DNA from: Ischnura elegans | Lineage: Eukaryota; Arthropoda; Insecta; Odonata; Coenagrionidae | DNA: 64,000 nt | Direction of reading: 5' to 3' | Assembly: GCF_921293095.1 (NCBI RefSeq) | Contig: NC_060247.1 | Location: 111,805,111 to 111,869,110 of the forward strand | In this document: piece by piece, positions 54,601 to 64,000 of the stretch | How the letters are laid out: each line of letters opens with the position of its first letter | Numbering within the stretch: the stretch's first letter is position 1 | The notes under the pieces: generated by a model | The model's database searches: none | What the model saw: the letters and a program-made list of their open reading frames with translations, nothing else | What the model was told of the DNA's origin: nothing | Position numbers and translations under genes: made by a program

Positions 54601-57073
54601 ATGAGCTAATCGAAAATGAAATCAGTGCTCACTATCTATTTAGACACCTAAGGTGGTCTATAGGCCATTGAAGTCACAAAGTTTTTTTTCCTTCATGATA
54701 GGGTTCCACAAGTATCAGTCTCTCAAATAAATATTGCAGCTGTCGTTATTTTCCCTCGGTATAGCTACAACGTTAAAATTACAGTGGTCACCTCATAATT
54801 GGTACAGATAAAAAAGAAAACTTTTCCATTCCTCACCTAAGTTAGTTGATTATGTTTGCCTCCACAGCTGCTTATTAGGAATCTGATATGATAATTCGAT
54901 TAGATATTATGGCCTTTTTAAACTTTTCTTTACTTTCTAACCTTACACCTTTCTAAAGATAGTAAACACTAACTATTTAGCAGCAAAAATATTAAAAAGG
55001 ATATCTCATAGAAGTATTTGCAAACTATTTTCCCATGTTAATTTTGTTAATTCGATTTATATTCCATTGTTTTTTATTTCCTGTACATCTATTACCTATG
55101 CATCAAAATTTATTTGGAAGAATGTTTTTGGCATTGCAAAAAAATGCACGGCATTACGATATTTTTTTGAAGGTGATCCTACCAATAGCCTCTGGAGTCA
55201 TTTAAGGCTCCAAAATTGGTTTTTGAATTTTTGGTATTTTAAAATTGTTTAAGGAGCAATAAATATGTTATAATTATCTTTTTTGAAATTTCCCCCAGTG
55301 CAGACATTTTATGTCCTTGAGGAATCGCTTTTTTTTACTGACCGGAATAGTATAGAGGGAGTCCTACTTCTTCAATTAGTTAGGGCATGAAATTGAATGA
55401 CAAGTCGATAAATATTCTTATGCAATGGAGACGCATGATGCACTCATCAATATTGTTATTCCTTTTTCTCTCAAGCCACAGCAGTTCTGGCTAAATGAAT
55501 AAGCCCGTACTGTCGGATGCCCTCGCTCGGTTCAAAGGCATTTCATGCTTTTTTCCTCGTATATTTTTTATGCGAAGCACAGAGGTTCTGATTCTTGTAG
55601 GAGCTAGGGATTTGTGTCCCTCTTCAAAAGAAATCAGACATAATGCCTACTACATTTTGTGCTTGTCTCCCAATTTTATTCCTTTGCAATAGCTGAATAT
55701 TAATAATTTCGAGGAATTTTTTCCACTGAAATTACTACGCTCTCCCTACATTACGCTTCTATGGGGGCTAGAAGTATTCGACTCGCTTGGTCGCTCTCTT
55801 CTATCTCTGGATTCCAGGAAATTGCCTTGCAAACACGAATAGTTTCGCTGTGCGTCAAGCATCCGGTTCTGTCAGACGGACCGAAAACACCGTTCGACTC
55901 GGACGAATGTTGCATGCATGCGTGAACCTTAATGGACAATAGTTTTCCTCCTCTCTTCTCAAAATCACCATGATTCTGATGACTCCCTTTCGACTCACTG
56001 TCATGCGCTCCCACGCTCGCGAAGTAGTGAAGGCTTTGATCGCAAAAACTTGCCTGCAAAATTTTTCTCGCGCTTCCCCGTTGTGTACTGTTTTTTTTTA
56101 ATTACACGTTTTTTTTAAACTCGCTTCCTCTTTCCGTTTCATCGATGGTATCTAGTATTTGAAATTTAACCCACTTCTCATTGTAGGATAGGCCTAAAAT
56201 TTTGCGCACTCTCTTGTTTCTGACGACTCTACAGTATCAAAGAGTCAGACATTTGAAATTTATTCTGGCATATATTAGTTTCTTCTTGAGCTTTTCATCG
56301 TTAAAGAATAAAGTATGGGAGGTAATTAGGTTTAGATATTAATATTGCATGCAATACTTATTAATCTATCATGCTCTTCTACAGGAGCAAGGAAATAATC
56401 TCAGAAAGGTTTCGGTATGCGAGCAATGTTTTTTTTCAATCAATTGTTTTAAGCATTGACGGATTTTTTTCTCATTTGCTGCTGCGCTACAAGATAGTAT
56501 TATGTCTCGGGGTTGCAGGAATAAGAGACGAGCAGTCCGGGCACAAGATCCGTTTAATATACTTGTACTATATACATATAGTGCTGTACCTGTGCACAGC
56601 CACATACGTACAAGTCGAACGTTACGGCGAGACTGCTCGAGATCGCCGTTGCCGTAGCCGATTACCCATAACTGCACAGTAGCAATGGCGCAGTTGCAGA
56701 CATAAGAAAAGATCCATACATAACAGATAGATGGCTAATGTGCAAATAAGGTAAGGACTAGCGTGCTGCGCCCGCTTCCAGCGGGCTTCCCCCGCTCTTT
56801 TCAATGCAGGTCCACAAGGGATAGGCTCGTTTCTAATTTTAAAATGTAGAAAAAAAGGCAGGGTCTTATGTACAAATTTAATTGGAATTTTCATGTACAA
56901 ATTGAGGTCAGAGGACCTCTTTAAACACAACACTGGAAGTAATTACACTATCCTCTGTTAAACGCACATGATGACTCATACTTACGTATCAACAGGAGAC
57001 TCGAATGAGGAATCAGCCGAATTTTGATAAAAGTTATTTAAAGAATGCGAGACATTGTTGCAAATGAACAATT

Positions 57074-57295
57074 GCCGGCCTCGGTGGCGGCGGGGTAAAG
57101 TCCTCGCCTGCCAAACCGAAGGTCGCGGGTTCGAGTCCCGCCTGGTTAAGTTACCCTTATCCAGGGCATGGATGTTTGTGATTGTTAAATGCTATCAACC
57201 CCGATGGAAAGCTATCAACCCCAGCACTGTACAGCACTAAAGGCCGTATAGTGCTGTTTTCGGTGGTGTGTGAAATAAATAAATAAATAAAAAAT
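57074..57295 (+). mobile_element. tRNA-derived SINE
   Basis: It begins GCCGGCCTCGGTGGCGGCGG, giving a box-A-like TGGCGGCGGGG. Box B GGTTCGAGTCC (57128-57138) is canonical. The head is followed by an unrelated body, with GCTATCAACCCC repeated twice and an AGCACTGTACAGCACTA hairpin, and a tail of AAAT repeats. No clear target duplication was found. The head no longer folds as a full tRNA, so it is a SINE and not a tRNA gene. Confidence 0.75.
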
Positions 57296-57624
57296 GTATC
57301 AGTTTGTGCGCCGTTAACGTCAGGAATATTTACCTTTTTTGTTTTTTTTAATTATTTAAAAACCAATTTTTGGAAACAATAGCAATATTTAGGAAGTAAG
57401 ATATGCCGTCGCATGTTCTCTGATAAATTCTGTGCATTGTGGTACCTCATTTGTAGAGTTAGGTTGCGTATAAGTTGAGAAAAAGTTATCTATACAGTAG
57501 AAATAATATAGGAGATTTATGGTATCAGTGGATTTTTTATGAAAAACTGGGTTGGGAATGAAAGAGCGAGGCATTAGACGAGACGGTTGTGTTAGATCCT
57601 ATGAATAGTACTCTCAACAATATA

Positions 57625-58006
57625 CAGGGTTATCATAAAAGAATGGTGCGGTTTCGAACATGGTTTAATTGAAAACAAAATTACTCACAGTTTATTATTT
57701 TTTAGAATTTATCGTCTCAAATAGTGTTTTGTACGTAACTGATAAATTTCAATAGGTGCACCATTAGTCGCTCGATATGAGAGAAACCCGATGTCGACAT
57801 CAGCTTTATGCTGCTTTATCCTGACGAAAGGCGCCAAAGGGACCACGGCTTAACGTCCTATCCGACGGACGGAGTGCCGCACCTTAAGTGCCCTCCTCAA
57901 AGCACTAAAGTAGGGATCGGGTAGCCTCTGAAAAATCTCTCCCACCCTGTCCCTACTATCTTCCTATGAATTATTGAAACAGTACCATTATTTTATGTTG
58001 TACCTG
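57625..58006. mobile_element. Non-autonomous element with about 30-bp inverted ends, copy A
   Basis: The left end (CAGGGTTATCATAAAAGAAT then GGTGCGGTTTC) and the right end inverted (CAGGTACAACATAAAATAAT then GGTACTGTTTC) are similar. The interior, on the minus strand, holds a conserved block around CGTCCGTCGGATAGGACG and TTAAGCCGTGGTCCC shared with 51118-51337. No coding sequence. Confidence 0.6.
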
Positions 58007-61000
58007 CACATACTTATATTAATACGGAAGGCAAGCAATAAATGAAATGTGATGAAAAGTATATGGCGAAAGGAGGTGAAACTTATTCATATGCTGGTGA
58101 ACAAATGGAAATATCACACAATTAACATTAATACTGCTTGTTTTATTAATATGGGAAATCCGCGGATACATTTACTGGAATACTTTCCCATGGAATTATT
58201 AGTCTGATAATATTGTGTACTGAACCCGAAAATGTCAAATTACGGCGAAAATAATGGTGGGTACGTTTTGATGGAAGAGTCGGAACATTTTTTCAATCCA
58301 ATGTGAATCTCTACTTTTTCTGTGTTTTTTTATTTCCAATTTGAATCCCCACATTCTGTGATCCTCCACTCACCTTATAAATGACAGATGTTCAGCACAA
58401 AATTGCAGCAAAAAAAATTCAAATCTACATCCGAACGTTAACCAAATTTTTAGATTACCCGGAATTCCGATTTGTCAAAGGACAACCATGATTTTTTCCC
58501 GTCGTAATTGAATTTAGAAAGCTTTCATATGCTTCACTTACTTCATTTCATGGCTAATGGAGTTCCGATATATCCATAGCAATACAGATACGGAGGAATG
58601 TTTTGGAGGGAAAAAAACAATTTATTGGTTCCCTCTTTATATTTATTGAAAATTAGAGTTCCATCGTTTCTGGTAATTTTTATCATAATAATTTATCTCT
58701 TTCGAAAATTTTATTTTATTTTACACCATAATATAGCTTGAAAAATAAAGAGATCCTGCTATTTATTTACGTTTTTCGATCCGTTGTCTGCTCCTGTGGC
58801 ATTGGTAAAAAAATTGTGGTCCAGAAGAAGTTGTTAAGTGTTTTATATTTTATCACGGCCATAAACAATTACTTCTGGCATACAAGGGACCAATAGCACG
58901 CGTTCAAACTTCGCAGTGGGGTAGAGAATGGAATAAGAGATACGAGTTTTTGCTCTAGCGTTCAATGGGCCTTAGTTTTTGAGCTATTATCATCAGAAAG
59001 AATTAGTGAAACTCTGCTCCTCGCCATTTTAACAATAATGCAGAATAATGGCAATGCCTACACCTTCTTCCTGTATAGTATCCATGTATTTATCTAGTGT
59101 AAATGAACAACACTCCGCCTTCACCTCAAAACTTACCCGAGAGGCAGGCAAAATTAACCCCGCAACCAACGATTTGATCTTTGGAGTTTACTTATTTATA
59201 GTAAAATTTTCCAAAATTGTTGGCACAATAAATTATGGTTTTGCTAGTTGTGGGCCCTGGTAGCCTTCATAGCGGAGAGGGTATATTCTATCCTTCCTCT
59301 CCTATTCTGGAGGTGTCGTCGTAAAGTAATTTATTTAAAATTTGATCTTGTAGGATTATAAAAAAAATCCGTTTTTTATAATCCTACACGAACACAAAAT
59401 TTCGACGAAAAACAGGGTCCGCCATTTTGTTTCGTATCGGCTACAAATAATACAACTGAATCGTGAGAGTTATCAAGAATTAACAATAATAAACCGCATA
59501 ACAGCATTGTAAATTTTTGTTTCTATTGAATCAATACAGAAGGTGTGGCATTAGTTTTAACATGCTGAATTTCGAAAAAAAATTCAATGAAGGCAATTTT
59601 TGTGAAATTTGTTCAACTTTGAGGCCAAGAATTGTGTTTAAAAATTTACCTATGAAAAAATGTTTGCGTCAAAAAATGCACTAATGTATCGGCAACATCT
59701 ATGCAAAGTTTCAATTTCCGCACTCAAAAAAATCGATTTTGAGGTTTTGTCCAGCTTATTTCGATTTCGGCCCACTGTTCGGCGCCTCCATCCTTCTTCC
59801 ATACCATTCTACTCCCCTCCCCGGGTGCGCGATCGTACCAGTTGTAGTACTGGGTCCCGGCATCGGTGTGTTGTACCCTTCCAAGAACCTCCCTTGGGTT
59901 CTCATTGGTGTTTGCTCCTCTGTTCTATTCGAGACAAACAAATGAACGACTTAAACAGTTTCGCACACATGTTAATGACGTGAAGAACTCATGTCACTAC
60001 TATTCCGCTCTTCCTCGGCCCGTGTTAATAGCTAAGTAAAATGAAATCATTGAAGTAGAGAGTATTAATAGTGCATTACGTAGAAGGAGGTAGTCCATAC
60101 AATTATCTTCTTAAAGAAGCTCATTTTAAGGTGCCTACGCTTGGAATGCGAGGAAGGGAATTATTGTCTCAGAAAGGTTTCGGTATGCGAACAATAACTT
60201 TAAATCAATGATTTTGTTAAACATTGACGTTGAGTTTTTTCTTGCCAGTTGCCGCACTTCAAGGTAGATGAATAACGTGCGTTTAATGCAAGGATTTATG
60301 ACACAAGTGGGTTGCTGTTAAAATTGGGTGGGCATTGAGAGTATTCCTTGTAGTTTACACTGTCGTGAGCGATTCCTTCCCTCCTCGAAAGGCTATCCTT
60401 GCACGAGTTAAATGAATTAGTTCTTTAATGACATCACAAAGTCATGAAAAGTGGGCGGGCTTTTTTCGCGTTTTCTCATTTGCACCCAGGAGGGAATGGG
60501 GAAGATTTTTTTTTCATATAAAATAATTCTCCTTTCTTTTATATTCCCCTTTAGGCTTCCACATTAGCTACAGGGGCAGGAATGGTTTTAAGAGGCAAGC
60601 AAAGTATGTGGCTGCATAGGGCGCGAAGCCAAAAGGGGAGCCTAAGCACCCAGTCCAATGTTCAGTACTAATCAAACAAGGAAACTAAAGGTTGAGGGTT
60701 GATTTACTCCACATCATTATTGTAGAAATAAGGATATATCGTAAAATGGATACTCATAACCCCGAAAATTCTCTTTTTAATGTTTTATTTATAAACTTCT
60801 TAAGTTGTTTTCATTTGTTGAGTAAATAAATGGTTGAATTTCTTGAGGCCCGACTTTTGGTGTATTTATTAATTTATTGACATTTTTTCTCTGAGTTTTT
60901 ATGAATAATTGATCTTTGTCTCAAGAATTAGCACATTCAATATATAAGAGCAAACACGTTACATTTTTCACGCTGATATTTAAGTCTCGACCCGTATTCC

Positions 61001-61044
61001 TAAAGTATTTATTTTAAAATGTATCCGCAGAGAGAATTCCTACT
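58007..61044. other. Intergenic, no gene recognised
   Basis: AT-rich. Contains one arm of the 58.9/61.5 kb dispersed repeat and the 60.15-60.34 kb duplicated segment. The 59.66-59.98 kb frame has no recognisable domain. Confidence 0.45.
58900..59015 (-). repeat. Dispersed repeat, partner at 61548-61660
   Basis: The reverse complement matches 61548-61660 on the plus strand: CAGAGTTTCACTA, TTCTTTCT, GATAATAG and CATTGAACGCTAGAGCAAAA. Non-coding, identity unknown. Confidence 0.5.
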
Positions 61045-61399
61045 CAGGGGCGCCGACTTATAAAAAATATTGGGGGGGCCCATATCGGAGGTCTTGCCCC
61101 GGGAAGAGGTTAAATTCAAAGTGTTTCGCAGCACCAAAACATTACCATGATTCACACCACTTGATCCAGTTAACCTGCGTAACCTTATAATTATTTGTTT
61201 CAACACACATTGTTGAATTTATTTTAAAAGGTAACTTTCGTCAAACATGGGAAATAAAAATAAGAAATATATTTATGTGATTTCACAAAGCATACTATAA
61301 CTTAATTATTTTCTTGAATTATTGAGGGGGCTCCGCCCCCCCAAACGAATCTTTGAGGGGGCTCGGTCCCCCTCAGGCCCCATGGAGTCGGCGCCACTG
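61045..61399. mobile_element. hAT-type MITE (family of the 19.8 kb copy)
   Basis: 355 bp with ends CAGGGGCGCCGACTTA and, inverted, CAGTGGCGCCGACTCCATGG, flanked by identical TTCCTACT 8-mers. It is longer than the 19.8 kb copy, and the GAGGGGGCTC block is duplicated near its right end. Non-coding. Confidence 0.88.
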
Positions 61400-61744
61400 T
61401 TCCTACTACCTCTCGGGTTAGTTCTGAGATGGGGGCGGAATGTTGTTCCCATACACTAGATAAATAGGGGATGCAATACAGGAAGGAGGTATATTTATTC
61501 TCAACTACAAGAGTATTTATGCACTATTGTTGAATCGCGAGTAGCAGAGTTTCACTAGTTCTTTCTAGCGATAATAGTTTGAACACTAAAAAAAATCCAA
61601 GACCGATTGAACGCTAGAGCGAAAACACTTGTCACTTACAATTTCATTCTCAGTCCTACGCGAGCTGGTGTAATACACACAGTGGCGAGCCACGAGGGGG
61701 GTTTCGGGTTGCAACCCACCTCTTTATGAGATAAAGCATCTCAT

Positions 61745-62325
61745 AAAAACCGTCTAGGATTGAAGTCCAGTACGAGTCGAAGGGGTCTACCGAATTCCCT
61801 GCCAGACCAGTGGGAAGAACTACGTCGTCGAAACAGGAAAATCGGTCAAAACACGCCTAGAGGAGCACGAGAGAGCAATTCAACTGGGGTAGTCGACGAA
61901 GTCCGCGGTAGCCGAACACGCTGGGCCACATTATCGACCTTAAGGAAGCAAAAATTGTTGCCAAAGTGGAAGGTTTCAAACAGAGACTCGTCATAGAGGC
62001 CATTGATTTCACTAAAGAGGAGAAGAATAATATTAACAGGGACACCGGCCTTAAAATAAGTCGTACTTGGCAACCCGTTATCTGGAAAAACTATCAACAA
62101 ACTTCTCCTCCAACCTACCGCTCCCCTCCCTATACCCCCAGACTCGGATATCCGTAAATATTTGATTTAAAATTTCTACCTCATCGGTTTCCCTTGAGAA
62201 AGTGATCAGCATCGGTCGGGAAACGTTGGGGCCACCCAAAAATTGACGCGGTGACATAGCCCAAAAGTTTTCATTTAACATGACGAGTACCCGCGCACGT
62301 TTTAACGAAGATTTAATAATTATTT
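61745..62325 (+). mobile_element. Penelope-like retroelement, degenerate 3' fragment with GIY-YIG domain
   Basis: The plus strand reads VEGVYRIPCQTSGKNYVVET, then KTRLEEHERAIQLG, a stop, and KSAVAEH. After a frameshift near 61928 it reads IVAKVEGFKQRLVIEAIDF and KISRTWQPVIWKN to a stop at 62155-62157. This is the same order as the 52.4 kb copy, and the 3' tail (62158-62282) matches that copy's right arm. In GIY-YIG terms the first Tyr is kept in GVYRI, but the second block is NYVVET instead of the usual YIGET, so this copy is mutated as well as frameshifted. The element ends near 62310-62325; the 5' limit is uncertain (61.70-61.76 kb). Confidence 0.8.
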
Positions 62326-62392
62326 ATGGCTTCATTTGAACCAAGAAATAATGCTTTCGGTCAATTCCACATTTTTTTTTATTTTCCAACCC

Positions 62393-62425
62393 AGGTTTCG
62401 ACAATTCCACTGGAGGTATATTCAG
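62393..62425 (-). ncRNA. Hammerhead-like motif remnant
   Basis: Minus strand: CTGAATATACCTCCAGTGGA then ATTGTC and GAAACCTGGG. The CTCCAGTGGA loop segment is recognisable but the stem is damaged. It belongs to a different terminus subtype from the 29.6 kb motif. Confidence 0.3.
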
Positions 62426-63705
62426 ATATGATTGCGGGCACATTGTTTGTAAAGGGGTGGGTAACACAGATAAGCCCTCCGAACGTACAGAAAATTTCTT
62501 CCAAAGTAAAACCGTGTACTACTGTAGAAATAGAAACTGTATCACGTCTCCTTACTTCTTGTGGCAAAGCGTGCAATTTTTTAAAAACCCGCTGGCCGTC
62601 TCTCAAGAGCCATGGTCTCATTGCGGACGAACCAAGTGAATTATAAACATGGAAAAAAATGGAGGAGCGTGCTTTAGCCGAGGAAATCTTCAAAGAAAGT
62701 CCTTGTGACCCTTCGCGGATGCTTACTGCTCGAGGAAGTGTAAAGCCTTAATTGGTAGGTTACTTGTCACGCTGGCTCATACGCTCATCCATTTTTTTCT
62801 TCATTTCCTTTATGTATCTCGTCACCCCTTTGCACCGTACAGCAGGCGGGAGGGAAAATATATTTAGACTTTGAAAGCACCACATCCTTTCATATAACTT
62901 CAATGTAAATGCCGTAACGCTAGGAGCTAGTGTATTTTTGGATGCACCTCAAAACACGGTGTGCGTCCGCGGTTACATCTTATTTCTCCACAGTTCACTC
63001 TACGATCCACTCAGTGTTCTATAAAGAAGGCTATTCAATAACTTCGGATGAATTTCATGGAAAGAGAAAAATGTGCTATTCTTATTATGTAAATGTCGTT
63101 CAAGAAACGCTGGATTAATAACTTTTTTTATATTCATCCTCAAGCTCATCACAGCGGAGAAATATCAGTTATTCGCGAAATCCCTGGGAATAAATGATTT
63201 CAATACTGTAAAAAAAGCAAGATATCCGAGTTTGAGGAGCTCTATCGCCTAAACGAAGCCATCAAATTTGATACAACAAAAATCGAACGCTAGAAAATTT
63301 ATTCCTACATTAGATAATTTACTTAAAAATTTTCTTCCTCCTAGTATTTCATGTACTTAATTATTTCTAGAAAGAAGTACCCGTTTTTCGCGCGTAACAT
63401 CAAGTTGCCCAACTTTGAGCGTTTAGTATTCGAGTAGTTTTCGTTCCAATAACTTGGAATTTTGTTGTAAGAAAGCGAGAATTATTATTAACAGTTTGCA
63501 GAAAACAAATTGTTTATACCTTGACAATTGATAGATTTGTTGTGAACAACGCAAATCTCTGTTGACTTCGAAACCAATGGATAAATGATGAGCAATGTTG
63601 ACTTTATTAGCGATATTTAATGTAATTGTTATGAATACCAGTCTTCAATTCATCGCACAGCATACATCAGTACCAGTCAATTTGTTCCGAAGTTAGCAGA
63701 GATTC

Positions 63706-64000
63706 GATGCGAAATTCATCCCCCGTTTGCTGAATTCTGATCAAAATGCGGCACATGTTGCTGCTTGCTGCGACTTGAGTTTTTGGTAAAAATTTGTATG
63801 ACACTGCTTTCTGGCCCACCCAACTCACTAGATCTCGCACCTTGTGATTTACTTTTGTTCTCACGAGTGAAAATGGTGATGATAGGAAAATGTTTTCATC
63901 ACATTACGGGGGTGAAAATGGAATCGCAAGGCATCGGGAACAACGAGTAGGTACCAAAGGTGCTTCGGGCAGTAGAAAATTTTTTAAACCAATTTATCAG
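63706..64000 (+). mobile_element. mariner-like transposase, decayed 3' part
   Basis: Plus strand: KFIPRLLNSDQNAAHVAACC (mariner KWVPxxLTxxQ region). After a deletion or frameshift: EFLVKICMTLLSGPPNSLDL then APCDLLLFSRVKM, matching the LPHPPYSPDLAPCDFFLFPxxK block with its catalytic Asp. VPKVLRAVENFLNQF follows near the window edge. Several frame breaks. It may continue past 64000. Confidence 0.7.

Larger units (their letters stand above)
56384..60345. repeat. Diverged duplication, segments 56.38-57.58 and 60.15-60.34 kb
   Basis: Shared TCTCAGAAAGGTTTCGGTAT and GCGA(G/A)CAAT, then an AAGCATTGACG / AACATTGACG stretch, and later ATTTATGGTATCAGTGGATT versus ATTTATGACACAAGTGGGTT. The first copy has been expanded by unrelated sequence including the SINE at 57.07 kb. 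Confidence 0.45.

Noticed and set aside
57074..57150. tRNA gene
   Set aside because: Boxes A and B are present, but there is no closing acceptor stem and the unit continues into a SINE body and A-rich tail.
62379..62693. 104-codon minus-strand frame near the Penelope fragment
   Set aside because: No recognisable motif; overlaps a similar-length plus-strand frame and a degenerate ribozyme-like remnant.

Overview
The window looks like nuclear DNA of an insect or close arthropod relative. It is AT-rich and intron-bearing, with one recognisable developmental gene set in decayed transposable elements. Nothing prokaryotic was seen (no operons, no dense reading frames), and most long open frames are antisense or random. 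I cannot name the species. The element mix (Penelope-like elements with GIY-YIG domains, RTE/Jockey-type LINE 3' ends, hAT-type MITEs, mariner fragments, a tRNA-derived SINE) fits a repeat-rich insect genome.

The one confident host gene is brain-specific homeobox (bsh/Bsx), on the minus strand from about 48.05 kb down to 32.72 kb. It has four coding exons (47818-48048, 40015-40435, 35729-35985, 32720-33043). The frames join exactly into a predicted protein of about 410 residues. This carries an N-terminal Engrailed-homology-like motif, a His/Ala/Gly-rich middle, and a homeodomain split by an intron between homeodomain residues 44 and 45. The introns (about 7.4, 4.0 and 2.7 kb) hold LINE fragments, two copies of a 0.66-0.70 kb MITE, and an unidentified plus-strand candidate exon at 34926-35116. 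A second unidentified, CpG-rich minus-strand candidate exon lies at 18143-18451, about 14 kb beyond the 3' end of bsh.

Region by region: 0-5 kb has a Penelope-like fragment (1.3-2.1 kb), an inverted-repeat cluster (2.1-2.8 kb) and a LINE 3' end (4.5-5.0 kb). 5-30 kb has no certain gene and is full of old local direct duplications (7.8-9.4, 13.2/14.5, 17.1/18.0, 21.5/22.6 and 23.1/23.9 kb), foldbacks and small MITEs. 30-48 kb is bsh with its repeats. 48-64 kb is upstream or intergenic DNA with pyrimidine-rich tracts, a complete short Penelope-type insertion with inverted arms and an 11-bp target duplication (52.3-52.8 kb), a SINE, MITEs and mariner fragments.

The main unexplained theme is a hammerhead-ribozyme-like motif (CTGANGA, one extra base, stem-loop, GAAAC), seen at least eight times in both orientations and twice as facing inverted pairs. 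At least one copy is physically linked to a Penelope-like coding fragment. Every copy carries one extra base next to stem II compared with the textbook core.
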